A stretch of 64,000 nucleotides of DNA, from positions 248,672-312,671 of the forward strand of contig JAFSOC010000015.1 of NCBI GenBank assembly GCA_017447185.1, in the 5' to 3' direction. Position 1 is the first letter of the stretch; each line of letters opens with the position of its first letter. A program made the position numbers and the translations under genes. Below are positions 1 to 8,291 of the stretch, in pieces. The DNA comes from Clostridia bacterium (GTDB lineage: Bacteria; Bacillota; Clostridia; Christensenellales; Aristaeellaceae). Below the pieces are notes generated by a model. The model ran no database searches. It was given only the letters and a program-made list of their open reading frames with translations, and was not told the origin of the DNA.

Positions 1-1
1 G

Positions 2-490
2 TCAGACGGGCAGCAGGTAGATATTAATGAATTCCGGTATACGGGTCCGAAACCTAATACCAAGGAAGCTGCTATCGTTATGCTGGCTGATACCATAGAA
101 GCTGCTGTGCGCTCCATGAAATCCCCCACGCCGAAGGCAATCGATCAGTTTATTGAACGTCTTGTCCGCGGTAAACTGGAAGACGGACAACTTTCGGACT
201 CTCCGCTTTCCCTGCGGGATATCGATGAGATCTGTGAGGCGTTTTCTGATATTCTTAAAGGCGTATATCACGAAAGAATTGAATATCCGAATGTTCGTCA
301 TTACGCAACCGGAAAGGCTGAGATAACCGAGAATAAAGAGCTGCAGCCTGATTCCGCCGCTGCTCAGGCAACTGAAGATCATACAAAGCCTCAGGAGGCT
401 CAGGCAACGCAGGTAAATACTGAAGCGAAGGCGGAGAAAAAAGAACAGCAGGAAATGCAGCAAAGAGAGGTACAGAATAATGACGATTGA
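2..490 (+). CDS. C-terminal part of a PgpH/YqfF-type 7TM-HD phosphodiesterase
   Basis: Only the last 162 codons are in the window; the start lies to the left. The visible part opens near the end of the HD domain with the family's Y-x-G-P-K-P-x-T-K-E-A-A-I motif, then a MLADT-x-EAAVRS helix. A Q/E/A/K-rich tail of about 50 residues at the end looks disordered. PgpH proteins are membrane-bound phosphodiesterases that hydrolyse cyclic di-AMP; that activity is known for the family, not shown here. The stop overlaps ybeY by 11 nt, and the pgpH-ybeY-era order is common in Bacillota, which supports the call. The full protein would also have an N-terminal 7TM extracellular domain that cannot be checked here. 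Confidence 0.85.
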   Translation, partial: SDGQQVDINEFRYTGPKPNTKEAAIVMLADTIEAAVRSMKSPTPKAIDQFIERLVRGKLEDGQLSDSPLSLRDIDEICEAFSDILKGVYHERIEYPNVRHYATGKAEITENKELQPDSAAAQATEDHTKPQEAQATQVNTEAKAEKKEQQEMQQREVQNNDD

Positions 491-959
491 ATGGCTTCGG
501 GATGCAGAACTGCCGGAAGACATTCTTCTCAAAATGAAATCAGCTGCTGATTACTGTCTGGATTGCGAAGGAATCCATGAGGTCTGTTCCATTACTGTAC
601 GGTTATGCGATGATGAGACGATTGAAAAAATTAACGCTGCATATCGCGGGATTGACCGTTCCACCGATGTTCTTTCTTTTCCGACAGTATCCTATCCGCA
701 TGGACAAACGGCGGGCACCTGTGCAAACCTGATCAGACAGGAATATGATGACGAATCCGGCACATGCTTTTTAGGAGATATCATTATTTCAGTTCCTCAT
801 CTTTATGCGCAGGCACAGGAATACGGTCATCCTCTGGAAAGAGAAGCAACCTATCTTCTTGTTCATGGAATCTGCCACCTCATGGGATATGATCATATGG
901 AAAAAGAAGATCAGGTCAAAATGCGCCATAAGGAAGAGCAGATTCTTTCAATGCTGTGA
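480..959 (+). CDS. ybeY: Endoribonuclease YbeY (rRNA maturation factor)
   Basis: A 159-residue protein of normal YbeY length. The metal-binding signature H-G-x-x-H-L-x-G-Y-D-H is complete at residues 129-139, with the three histidines that hold zinc. A conserved R-x-x-D-R-S-T-D-V-L-S-F-P segment sits near residue 60. YbeY is a single-strand endoribonuclease involved in 16S rRNA 3'-end maturation and ribosome quality control. The start overlaps the end of the upstream PgpH-like gene by 11 nt, so translation is probably coupled, and era follows 45 nt downstream. YbeY and Era act in the same late 30S assembly pathway. Confidence 0.95.
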   Translation: MTIEWLRDAELPEDILLKMKSAADYCLDCEGIHEVCSITVRLCDDETIEKINAAYRGIDRSTDVLSFPTVSYPHGQTAGTCANLIRQEYDDESGTCFLGDIIISVPHLYAQAQEYGHPLEREATYLLVHGICHLMGYDHMEKEDQVKMRHKEEQILSML

Positions 960-1004
960 AAAAGTATTGCAATACAGAGATTTGAAAAGGAGTTCTTTAC
1001 CATC

Positions 1005-1898
1005 ATGAACCAGTCCCCGAATTTTCGTTCCGGCTTCGTTACCATTATCGGCCTTCCGAATGTAGGGAAATCATCACTTATGAATGCGATGATCGGTGAG
1101 AAAATCGCCATTGTATCCAATCGGCCGCAAACGACACGCAGCAGGATTATGGGCGTTGTCACTCATAAAAATGACCAGATTGTTTTTCTGGACACGCCGG
1201 GCGTTCACCGTCCGCGTACCCGTCTGGGAGAATATATGATGCAGTCAGTCACCAACGCCATGGATGGAATGGACTGTATCCTGATGCTGGTGGATGTTTC
1301 CCATATCTCTGAGAAGGATCTGCAGCTGGCTGAAGATACTGCCGGGAAAAACGTACCGAAAATCCTTGTCCTAAACAAAATTGATCTGGTTCGTCCGGAT
1401 GCTGTTCTTGAAGCAACGGCCCGTTTTTCAAATCTTTCATTCAATGAAATCGTTCCTGTCAGCGCACAAAAGAAGACCGGACTGGATGATCTGACGGAAT
1501 CAATCCGCAAATACCTCCCGGCAGGACCGAAATATTTTCCGGATGATATGATTACAGATCAGCCTGAACGGATTATCTGTGCTGAAATAATCCGCGAAAA
1601 AGCACTTCGGCATCTGCGGGATGAAGTGCCTCATGGTATTGGCGTGGAAATGATGGGAATAGAAAAAATAAATGATACGCTTACAGAAATCAATGCAACA
1701 ATATACTGTGAGCGCGAAGCACACAAAGGAATCATTATCGGACGTCATGGTGCTATGTTGCAAACGATTGGAACAGAAGCCCGGACTGATATTGAAAAAC
1801 TGCTGGATACCCATGTAAATCTGAAATTATGGGTTAAAATTCGTCCTGACTGGCGCAACAATCCTTCCGATCTGAAAAATCTCGGATACGAGAAATAA
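1005..1898 (+). CDS. era: GTPase Era, 30S subunit assembly
   Basis: A 297-residue protein with the two-domain Era layout. The N-terminal GTPase has G1 G-L-P-N-V-G-K-S-S (residues 16-24), D-T-P-G as G3 and N-K-I-D as G4. A C-terminal KH domain follows, with a G-R-H-G-A-M-L loop near residue 250. Era binds the 3' end of 16S rRNA and couples ribosome assembly to growth; the KH loop is the RNA contact. An AAAAGGAG ribosome binding site lies at 985-992. Era ends the plus-strand run pgpH-ybeY-era, and the next gene converges on it after 18 nt with no clear terminator between. Confidence 0.97.
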   Translation: MNQSPNFRSGFVTIIGLPNVGKSSLMNAMIGEKIAIVSNRPQTTRSRIMGVVTHKNDQIVFLDTPGVHRPRTRLGEYMMQSVTNAMDGMDCILMLVDVSHISEKDLQLAEDTAGKNVPKILVLNKIDLVRPDAVLEATARFSNLSFNEIVPVSAQKKTGLDDLTESIRKYLPAGPKYFPDDMITDQPERIICAEIIREKALRHLRDEVPHGIGVEMMGIEKINDTLTEINATIYCEREAHKGIIIGRHGAMLQTIGTEARTDIEKLLDTHVNLKLWVKIRPDWRNNPSDLKNLGYEK

Positions 1899-1916
1899 GA
1901 GAAAAAATGTCTTAAA

Positions 1917-3092
1917 TTACAGGCTGAAAACCTGATAAATTCCGCATTTCAGATATTCTGTTTCAGGCGCTGACGGAAGAATCGGATGGTCTTTACCCTG
2001 TGTCCTGAATTCAATCTGACGCAGAAGGACTTTTGCATCATTTGCGGCATCCATTACCATGTTCCGGAACATCTGCGGCAATACATGCTGGCTGCAGGAG
2101 CAGGTGATCAGATAACCTCCCGGAACAATCATTTTCATTGCACGAAGATTGATTTCTTTATATCCGCGCATGGCATTTTCAAGGGTTGACTTTGATTTGG
2201 TAAATGCCGGAGGATCCAGAATAATAACGTCATACTTCTCACCGGATCTGCTTTTTTCGGCCAGCAGATCAAACGCGTTGGCTTCCACAAAACGGACTTT
2301 TTCCTCAAGGTGGTTCAGAACGGCGTTTTTTGTTGCGAATTCGCATGCATAACCGCTGATATCCACACCTGTTACTTCTGAAGCACCGTAATATCCCGCA
2401 TGCAAGGCAAAAGAACCGGTATGCGTAAAGCAGTCCAGTACCTTTTTATCCTTGACAAAAGGAGCAATAGCAGCCCGGTTCTCCTTCTGATCCAGGAAAA
2501 ATCCGGTTTTTTGTCCTTCCTTTACATCAACATAGAAATGAACACCGTTTTCTGCAATTTCAACCATGTCCGGAACATTGCCATACAGCAGGCCCGTGGA
2601 CAATTCCAAGCCTTCAAGCCGGCGGACAGGTACATCATTTCTTTCCCAGATACCTCTAGGATGCATTTCTTCCACCAACGCATCGATAATATCCTTCTTA
2701 AACTGCTCCATACCCAGTGCAAGGGACTGGATCACCAGTACATCTCCGAAAGCATCCACAATCAGCGCGGGAAGCCGGTCGCTTTCGGCAAAAATGAGTC
2801 TGCAGCTTTGAAGGTCCGCAAAAGTACGCCTGTATTCGATGGCTTCGTGGACTCTTCTGAAGATAAAATCGCGGTCGATTGGCTCATCCTGATAACTCAT
2901 GATGCGAAGAGCGATCTGACTGTTTGGATTATAAATCGCTTTAGCGAGGAATTTTCCCTTGGACGAAAACACAGAAACAATATCTCCCGGCTTGGCTGAC
3001 GGATCCGTGCGGTCAATATCGCTTCTGAAAACCCAGGGATGTTTTGAATAAACACGTTTTTCCTTTGCGGGTTTAAGGGTGACACTGCACAT
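1917..3092 (-). CDS. Class I rRNA (cytosine-C5) methyltransferase, RlmI-like
   Basis: A 391-residue protein with an N-terminal PUA RNA-binding domain (about residues 1-80, with K-H-P-W-V-F-R) and a Rossmann methyltransferase domain. It has a D-C-F-T-H-T-G-S-F SAM-binding loop and the catalytic-region motif I-I-L-D-P-P-A-F-T-K-S. E. coli RlmI makes m5C1962 in 23S rRNA and is the closest well-known relative; the exact nucleotide cannot be told from sequence. A GGAGGAAT site about 10 nt upstream fits the ATG. The first 20 nt overlap the end of the upstream acetyltransferase gene, so the two form a minus-strand pair. Confidence 0.85.
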   Translation of the reverse strand: MCSVTLKPAKEKRVYSKHPWVFRSDIDRTDPSAKPGDIVSVFSSKGKFLAKAIYNPNSQIALRIMSYQDEPIDRDFIFRRVHEAIEYRRTFADLQSCRLIFAESDRLPALIVDAFGDVLVIQSLALGMEQFKKDIIDALVEEMHPRGIWERNDVPVRRLEGLELSTGLLYGNVPDMVEIAENGVHFYVDVKEGQKTGFFLDQKENRAAIAPFVKDKKVLDCFTHTGSFALHAGYYGASEVTGVDISGYACEFATKNAVLNHLEEKVRFVEANAFDLLAEKSRSGEKYDVIILDPPAFTKSKSTLENAMRGYKEINLRAMKMIVPGGYLITCSCSQHVLPQMFRNMVMDAANDAKVLLRQIEFRTQGKDHPILPSAPETEYLKCGIYQVFSL

Positions 3093-3603
3093 CAGTCTTT
3101 ATTCCTCCGATAATTTTTTTTTCGTAGATCAGGCAATCATCAGTCGTTCCGTCGGAAAGGCAAAAGCCTTCGTGACGGATTTCCCTGAGATGAAATCTGA
3201 GCTTATCAAAAACCCTTTGCATCCGTTTGTTTCGTCCCATTGTATCTCCGATCAGCAGGAGGATCCCGAACCGTTCTGCTTCTTTTATTCCAAGACGAAT
3301 TGCTTCCGTTCCGATGCCCTGATTCCTGACTTGTTCATTCTGAAGAATGATTCCGAATTCACAGGTTCTATTTTTCGGATCAATTCGTTTCAGCTGAAAG
3401 GAACCCACAGGTTTCCCGTCAGCAAAAATTCCGTAATGGCAATAATTTTCACGGTATCCTTCGTGATTATATCGATAGGATATGGAAATCTGCTGTGGAT
3501 CATAAACAAAAGGATGCGGATCTATCAGAGGATCCGGTTCATAGGAACGAAAAAAATCATGGTATTCTTCTTCCGTAAAGGTTCGAAGTTCGATATGATG
3601 CAA
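3073..3603 (-). CDS. GNAT-family N-acetyltransferase
   Basis: A 176-residue protein from a TTG start at 3603. The frame stays open to an ATG at 3678, but the TTG has an AAAGGA site 7-9 nt upstream and an acetyltransferase fold starts right there (H-H-I-E-L-R-T-F-T-E-E-E-Y), so the longer form is unlikely. Further on, G-S-F-Q-L-K-R-I-D and E-F-G-I-I-L followed by R-N-Q-G-I-G-T-E-A-I form the acetyl-CoA binding A motif of the RimJ/RimL-like GNAT group. The substrate is unknown; ribosomal proteins, amino acids and drugs are all possible. It overlaps the downstream rRNA methyltransferase by 20 nt. Confidence 0.8.
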   Translation of the reverse strand: MHHIELRTFTEEEYHDFFRSYEPDPLIDPHPFVYDPQQISISYRYNHEGYRENYCHYGIFADGKPVGSFQLKRIDPKNRTCEFGIILQNEQVRNQGIGTEAIRLGIKEAERFGILLLIGDTMGRNKRMQRVFDKLRFHLREIRHEGFCLSDGTTDDCLIYEKKIIGGIKTDVQCHP

Positions 3604-3606
3604 AAC

Positions 3607-3636
3607 TTGACCGTCCTTTCCTGAACGATGTATAAT
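3607..3636 (+). promoter_or_regulatory. Sigma-A type promoter for the Cys-rich gene
   Basis: TTGACC at 3607-3612 and a perfect TATAAT at 3631-3636 are 18 nt apart. The predicted start near 3643 leaves a short leader with a GGGGAGGG site at 3650-3657. The promoter lies in the gap between the divergent acetyltransferase and Cys-rich genes. Confidence 0.75.
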
Positions 3637-3665
3637 TTCGATGAATAAAGGGGAGGGAATGAACC

Positions 3666-3860
3666 GTGAACCATGCATGCGTATTATACGACAGGGAGTG
3701 TATCGGATGCGGAGAATGCGACCGCTGCGATCTTGATCCCGAAAAAATCTGCGATAACTGCATGAAATGTGTTCAGGGAGACGCTGACTTCAGGGGAATT
3801 GCCATCGACGGCATTTATCTGGAAGGGGAGTCCGATTCCCGGGCTGATGAACAGCCTTAA
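3666..3860 (+). CDS. Cysteine-rich 64-residue protein, probable metal or Fe-S binding
   Basis: I do not recognise a named family. The GTG start at 3666 has a GGGGAGGG site 8 nt upstream and a good promoter of its own. The protein carries C12-x2-C15-x2-C18-x2-C21 and C29-x2-C32-x2-C35, plus C5. The first run has ferredoxin-like C-x2-C-x2-C spacing, and the second half is a C-x2-C-x2-C mini motif; the last 27 residues are acidic and cysteine-free. This pattern fits a small [4Fe-4S] or zinc protein. It is followed 58 nt later by a beta-CASP nuclease gene on the same strand, but nothing shows they work together. Confidence 0.75.
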   Translation: MNHACVLYDRECIGCGECDRCDLDPEKICDNCMKCVQGDADFRGIAIDGIYLEGESDSRADEQP

Positions 3861-3918
3861 ATTATTATATGGTTCAATGCCAACAAAATCAATTCCATTC
3901 TGAAAAGAGACATATGCC

Positions 3919-5532
3919 ATGAAAATCACATTTATCGGTGCAGCACATCAGGTTACCGGAAGCAGGACGCTGGTCGAATGGAATCCCGGGCGTTTTTTTC
4001 TTGTTGACTGCGGAATGGAACAGGGAGAAAACGATTATGAGATGACCGAAATGCCGGTTGCATCTTCCCAGATTGAATATGTATTTCTGACACATGCGCA
4101 TATTGATCATTCAGGGATGCTTCCTGTTCTTGTCAGGGAAGGATTCCATGGGAAAATCTATGCAACGGCGGAAACAACAAATCTGTGCGCAATTATGCTT
4201 GCAGACAGTGCACAGATACAGGAAACGGATGCTGCTTATGAAACAAAAAAGAATCTGCGTACCGGCAAAGGAGAAGTTCTCCCTCTGTACACAACTGAAG
4301 ACGCTGCAAATACAATGAAACTTTTTATTCCATGTGAATATGATCAGATGATCATGGTGGATGAAGGATTAAGTATTCGTTTTTCCGATGCAGGACATCT
4401 TCTTGGATCTTCCTTTATCCAGTTCTTTCTCAGGGAAAACGGATCCACAAGAAAACTGGTATGCAGCGGGGATGTGGGCAATCTGGATCAGCCGATTATC
4501 CGGAATCCTTCTCCTCTTGTTGATACAGATTATCTGATGATTGAATCTACTTATGGCACAAGAAAACATGATCAGATCCGTAAACCGATACCGATTCTTG
4601 TGGAAGTACTGCGAAAAACTTTCAACAGGGGTGGAACGGTCCTGATTCCTTCTTTTGCAGTGGGCAGAACGCAGGAATTATTATATTTTTTTCGGGAAAT
4701 CAAGCAAAACGCACTTTTGCCTGAATTTCAGAATTTCCCGGTATATGTTGACAGCCCGCTTGCAAATGAAGCAACAGCAATCTTTCTGCAGTGTTCCACA
4801 AAATGCCTGGATGATGAAACACTGAAGGTAATGAAGGAAGGCGCCAATCCCATCTGGTTTGACGGATTGTATACAACGGTATCCTCTGATGAATCAAAAG
4901 CGTTGAATACCAATACTGAACCCAAGGTGATTATTGCTTCAGGCGGAATGTGCGAAGGCGGAAGAATCCGCCATCATCTGAAACATAATCTCTGGAATGA
5001 CAAAAACACCGTCATGTTTGCCGGATATCAGGCGGTCGGAACGCTGGGCCGTATTATTCACGACGGCGCAAAACGCGTAAAACTGTTCGGGGAAGAAATT
5101 GATGTCAATGCTGAGATTTGCATGCTTCAGGGAATATCCGGACACGCAGACCGGGATGGCCTGCTTTCATGGATCACATCAACTGAAAACAAGCCCGAAT
5201 ATGTTTTTGTTAATCATGGCGACGAGGATTCATGTAGCGGATTTGCAAATCTGGTGAAAGAGCAATTCGGAATTTCTGCGATGGCGCCTTTTTCAGGATC
5301 TGAATTTGATCTTCTGAAAGGAGAATGGATCAGAATTACCGAGCCTGTATTCAGAAAGAAAGAAGCAAAAGCTGTACCCGTTTCTTCCGGTAAAAAAGAC
5401 CAGACGCCTTATAAAGAACTGATGAAAGCAGTAAAAGATCTGAATGATTATGCTGAGTCCCTGAAAAATGTTTCAAACGGTGAACTTCGGAAGATGACTG
5501 ATAAGATCAGGGAACTGATTAATCAGGATTAA
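3919..5532 (+). CDS. Metallo-beta-lactamase fold ribonuclease, beta-CASP family
   Basis: A 537-residue protein. The H-A-H-I-D-H-S-G metal motif sits near residue 60, followed by the D-x-G-H-L-x-G-S motif (D-A-G-H-L-L-G-S) and the beta-CASP region with S-F-A-V-G-R-T-Q-E-L. Near the C terminus are S-G-H-A-D-R and the V-N-H-G-D motif of the RMMBL domain. This is the Ysh1/CPSF73-like group of nucleases, related to but distinct from RNase J; members cut RNA in a zinc-dependent way. The last 60 residues form a charged tail. The 3' end overlaps the convergent xerS-like gene by 14 nt. Confidence 0.88.
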   Translation: MKITFIGAAHQVTGSRTLVEWNPGRFFLVDCGMEQGENDYEMTEMPVASSQIEYVFLTHAHIDHSGMLPVLVREGFHGKIYATAETTNLCAIMLADSAQIQETDAAYETKKNLRTGKGEVLPLYTTEDAANTMKLFIPCEYDQMIMVDEGLSIRFSDAGHLLGSSFIQFFLRENGSTRKLVCSGDVGNLDQPIIRNPSPLVDTDYLMIESTYGTRKHDQIRKPIPILVEVLRKTFNRGGTVLIPSFAVGRTQELLYFFREIKQNALLPEFQNFPVYVDSPLANEATAIFLQCSTKCLDDETLKVMKEGANPIWFDGLYTTVSSDESKALNTNTEPKVIIASGGMCEGGRIRHHLKHNLWNDKNTVMFAGYQAVGTLGRIIHDGAKRVKLFGEEIDVNAEICMLQGISGHADRDGLLSWITSTENKPEYVFVNHGDEDSCSGFANLVKEQFGISAMAPFSGSEFDLLKGEWIRITEPVFRKKEAKAVPVSSGKKDQTPYKELMKAVKDLNDYAESLKNVSNGELRKMTDKIRELINQD

Positions 5533-6613
5533 AATCCGGGTCACCGGGAAGGTGTACATGCTCAGCAGCCATTCTTCTGCGTGCATCTGTCATATCTGCG
5601 TAGTGTTTTCTTGTAGTATCCACGGAGGAATGGCCGAGAACATCTGCAACAAGGTAAATATCACCTGTTTCATTGTACAGATTGGTGGCATATGTGCTGC
5701 GAAGCTTATGCGGGCTGATCTTTGTTTTGAGCGGTGCTGCGACAGCAGCATATTTCTTGACAAGATTCTGAACCGCGCGCTGCGTGATTCTTTTTTTCTG
5801 TAGGCTCAGGAAGAAGGCTTCCTCATGTCCGGGAAGAGCTTCGATTTCCTTTCGTTCTGTGAGATAATCTGCGAGTGCATCCGCTACTTCCGGTGAAAAA
5901 TAGAGAACGACCTGATTTCCGCCTTTGCGCGTGACAACAAAGGCGTTATTTTCAAAATCTATATCATTGATATTGATTCCGACACATTCGCTGACACGGA
6001 TCCCTGTGCCAAGGAAAAGGGAGAGAAGGGCAAAATCCCGTTTTGCAGTCAGTTTCTGGAACCGTTTTTGTCCGGCGGACATCTGATCCCCGGACTGTGC
6101 TGTATCCAGGATTCGAACAAGCTCATTTTTGGAAAGACGGATTATCGGCTTTTCATGGATTTTCGGAAGGGGAACGAGTTCAGTAACATTGGAGGAGATT
6201 CGCTGGTTCTTAAAAAGAAAAGCATAAAGAGAGCGAATGGAACATAATTTTCGTTTGATGGCAAGTTCGTGATTTATATATGCTTTGTTAGGTACCGAAG
6301 AATCTTCTTCCTTGAAATAATACGTCAGATATTCAGTATAGGCGGTGAGGTCGCTCATAGTCAGTTTTTCCAGGTCCTGATCTGATAAAAGATACAGATC
6401 TTTATCAGAAAATGCGATTCGTTCATTGTGAAGAAAATGAAAGAAAGTTCGTAAGTCGATCGCATAGGCCAGCCGTGTAAGCGTACTGGTCATTACAGCG
6501 ATCGAACGAATGAAATCAGAACAGGCCTGAGGAAGTTCACGAATGATGGAACGAATCTGGATGATTCTTTTCGCATCCATCTCTTCACGATATTCATTCT
6601 GGGTATTTGCCAT
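5519..6613 (-). CDS. Tyrosine recombinase, XerS-like
   Basis: A 364-residue protein with a SAM-like N-terminal domain and a complete catalytic set: R206 (G-T-G-I-R-V-S-E), K230 (T-R-K-G-G), H302 and R305 (H-K-L-R), H328 (L-G-H-S-S) and the nucleophile Y338. Length and the segments around T-R-K-G-G and P-H-K-L-R match the single-subunit XerS recombinases of streptococci better than the usual XerC/XerD pair. XerS resolves chromosome dimers at a dif site next to its own gene. Here a palindrome with dif-like layout lies 40 bp upstream of the start. A phage or transposon integrase is the alternative, but no other mobile genes flank it. A TTGGAGGC site precedes the ATG. Confidence 0.8.
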   Translation of the reverse strand: MANTQNEYREEMDAKRIIQIRSIIRELPQACSDFIRSIAVMTSTLTRLAYAIDLRTFFHFLHNERIAFSDKDLYLLSDQDLEKLTMSDLTAYTEYLTYYFKEEDSSVPNKAYINHELAIKRKLCSIRSLYAFLFKNQRISSNVTELVPLPKIHEKPIIRLSKNELVRILDTAQSGDQMSAGQKRFQKLTAKRDFALLSLFLGTGIRVSECVGININDIDFENNAFVVTRKGGNQVVLYFSPEVADALADYLTERKEIEALPGHEEAFFLSLQKKRITQRAVQNLVKKYAAVAAPLKTKISPHKLRSTYATNLYNETGDIYLVADVLGHSSVDTTRKHYADMTDARRRMAAEHVHLPGDPDFNPD

Positions 6614-6653
6614 GTGTCGAAGCCTCCAACCCGGACATTCACGGAATCTGCAT

Positions 6654-6691
6654 ATAACTATTCGTAAAACTATGGTTTAGCGAATAGTTAT
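6654..6691. other. Imperfect 38-bp palindrome, candidate dif site or operator
   Basis: Perfect 11-bp arms ATAACTATTCG (6654-6664) and CGAATAGTTAT (6681-6691) flank a 16-bp centre, TAAAACTATGGTTTAG, which is itself nearly symmetric. The palindrome begins at the predicted transcription start of the xerS-like gene and ends 40 bp before its ATG. The central AAAACTAT resembles the streptococcal dif_SL site as I recall it from memory. It could instead be an operator for self-repression, or a 5' UTR hairpin. Confidence 0.6.
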
Positions 6692-6698
6692 GTAAATT

Positions 6699-6727
6699 AG
6701 TATAGCTCTAACCGGCAGACTTGTCAA
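6699..6727 (-). promoter_or_regulatory. Consensus promoter of the xerS-like gene
   Basis: On the minus strand TTGACA (6727-6722) is followed after 17 nt by TATACT (6704-6699). Transcription should start near 6692, exactly at the edge of the palindrome at 6654-6691. Confidence 0.8.
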
Positions 6728-6821
6728 TGCAGGCCGTGCAAAATCAATAGATTTATTTTGAATAACAGACTTATAATAGTGAGATAAATTCTACTTTATC
6801 TTCCCTTTCAGGAAACACAGG

Positions 6822-6863
6822 AAAAACACACTTTTGTTCCGCATTAACGGAAACACAGTGTGT
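6822..6863 (-). terminator. Rho-independent terminator after rnhA
   Basis: On the minus strand ACACACT and TTCCG arms pair with AGTGTGT and CGGAA around a short internal loop, followed by a run of T (AAAAA at 6822-6826 on the plus strand). It starts 15 nt past the rnhA stop and closes the proC-rnhA operon. Confidence 0.75.
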
Positions 6864-6877
6864 CTTTGGATCAGAAA

Positions 6878-7372
6878 TTATTCGATGGACTGGGAGGCAG
6901 CCACCTGCGCCCTTGCTTCCATTTCCATGAGTTCTTTTACGCCTTCCCTCGCCAGTTCATCACAACGGTTGTTTTCAGGATGATCCGCATGTCCTTTGAC
7001 CTTGATGAATTCGACATGGTGTTTCTTTGTCTGCGCTGTAAGGATAAACCAAAGGTCCTGGTTTTCAACTTTCGTACCGTTGCTCGTTTTCCAGCCATTC
7101 TTTTTCCAGTTATCGATCCAGTGGTCGTTAAAAGCCTGCACCAGATAGTTGCTGTCAGAATAGAGGCGGACATTACAGGGTTCCTTCAGCGCTCCAAGTG
7201 CACTGATCGCAGCAAACAATTCCATTCGGTTATTTGTTGTTCCGGCCATATACCCATGCATTTCTTTTTTATGAGGGCCGAATTCAAGAATTGCTCCCCA
7301 GCCGCCGGGACCAGGATTGCCGCTGCATGCGCCGTCTGTATAGATATTGACGGTTTTCAGATTCTCATCCAT
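6878..7372 (-). CDS. rnhA: Ribonuclease HI
   Basis: A 164-residue protein with the RNase HI active-site carboxylates: [11 protein letters not shown] near the N terminus, E of N-N-R-M-E-L, D of L-Y-S-D-S-N-Y, and a later H-A-D in [11 protein letters not shown]. The enzyme cuts the RNA strand of RNA-DNA hybrids, including R-loops and replication primers. It is of bacterial HI length without the N-terminal hybrid-binding domain. It lies 21 nt downstream of proC and ahead of a terminator. A separate RNase HII gene (rnhB) lies at 22552-23163, so the cell has both types. Confidence 0.95.
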   Translation of the reverse strand: MDENLKTVNIYTDGACSGNPGPGGWGAILEFGPHKKEMHGYMAGTTNNRMELFAAISALGALKEPCNVRLYSDSNYLVQAFNDHWIDNWKKNGWKTSNGTKVENQDLWFILTAQTKKHHVEFIKVKGHADHPENNRCDELAREGVKELMEMEARAQVAASQSIE

Positions 7373-7393
7373 CTGTTGACTCCTGATCTGTTT

Positions 7394-8206
7394 TTATTTC
7401 GAAGACATTTCACGGCTTTTGTCGGCACAAACTTTCATTGCATCCATAATCGCTGCACGGAAGCCTTTTCTTTCCAATTCTTCAACGGCTTCAATTGTTG
7501 TTCCTCCGGGTGAACAGACAGCATCTTTCAATGCGGCCGGATGTGTTCCGGTGGACAATACCATCAGCGCGCTGCCCAGAACACTCTGTGCTGCCATCTC
7601 ATATGCATGTATACGCGGAATACCTTCACGTACTGCAGCATCCGCCATGGCTTCAATCATCATGTAAACATAAGCAGGGCTGCTCCCGCTGAGGGCAACA
7701 ACGCCGTCAAAGAGCCGTTCCGGAAGGATCCTTGTTTTGCCGATCGCATCAAAGATTCCTTTAACGAAATCAAAATCTTCTTTAGAGAAGGTGGATTCAT
7801 CACAAAGTGCAGTCATACCTTCTCCAACGAGCGCAGGTGTATTCGGCATTACACGCATATAGGTGCAACCTGTGTTCATCAGAGCTTTTTCAAGCATTCC
7901 GACCGTCCATCCGGCGGCAATGCTGAGGACAGCTTTTCCCTGCAGGTCGCCACGGATCTTTCCGATGACTTCCTCCATCATAATCGGCTTTACTGCGAGA
8001 ATGATCAGATCTGCCCTTTCTGCGACTTCCCTGCAGTCTGCGGCCAGCATGACACTTGGAAGATCTTCTTCCAGTTCGCGCATTCTTTTGCGGTTTGTGT
8101 CATATGCAATGATCTGGGAAGCACGAACATATTCTGCTTCCACAATTCCGCGAAGAATCGCGGATCCCATATTGCCTGTGCCGATCATTCCGATCATCCG
8201 AATCAT
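7394..8206 (-). CDS. proC: Pyrroline-5-carboxylate reductase
   Basis: A 270-residue protein with an N-terminal Rossmann fold, G-T-G-N-M-G-S-A-I, for NAD(P)H and the conserved C-terminal dimer domain containing L-S-G-S-S-P-A-Y-V-Y and S-P-G-G-T-T-I-E-A. It reduces delta-1-pyrroline-5-carboxylate to proline, the last step of proline synthesis. It is first in a two-gene unit with rnhA, behind its own promoter at 8240-8267. No other proline genes are nearby. Confidence 0.95.
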   Translation of the reverse strand: MIRMIGMIGTGNMGSAILRGIVEAEYVRASQIIAYDTNRKRMRELEEDLPSVMLAADCREVAERADLIILAVKPIMMEEVIGKIRGDLQGKAVLSIAAGWTVGMLEKALMNTGCTYMRVMPNTPALVGEGMTALCDESTFSKEDFDFVKGIFDAIGKTRILPERLFDGVVALSGSSPAYVYMMIEAMADAAVREGIPRIHAYEMAAQSVLGSALMVLSTGTHPAALKDAVCSPGGTTIEAVEELERKGFRAAIMDAMKVCADKSREMSSK

Positions 8207-8239
8207 GATTGCCGTCCTCCTCTGTCAGTATCTGCTGCA

Positions 8240-8267
8240 ATTATATCATACAAGGACCGGACTTCAA
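8240..8267 (-). promoter_or_regulatory. Promoter for proC-rnhA
   Basis: On the minus strand TTGAAG (8267-8262) and TATAAT (8245-8240) are 16 nt apart, and the -10 has an upstream TGA, making it an extended -10. It lies between hslU and proC, so proC need not depend on the hsl operon. Confidence 0.7.
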
Positions 8268-8291
8268 GAAATAGAAATGCAGGAAAGATGT

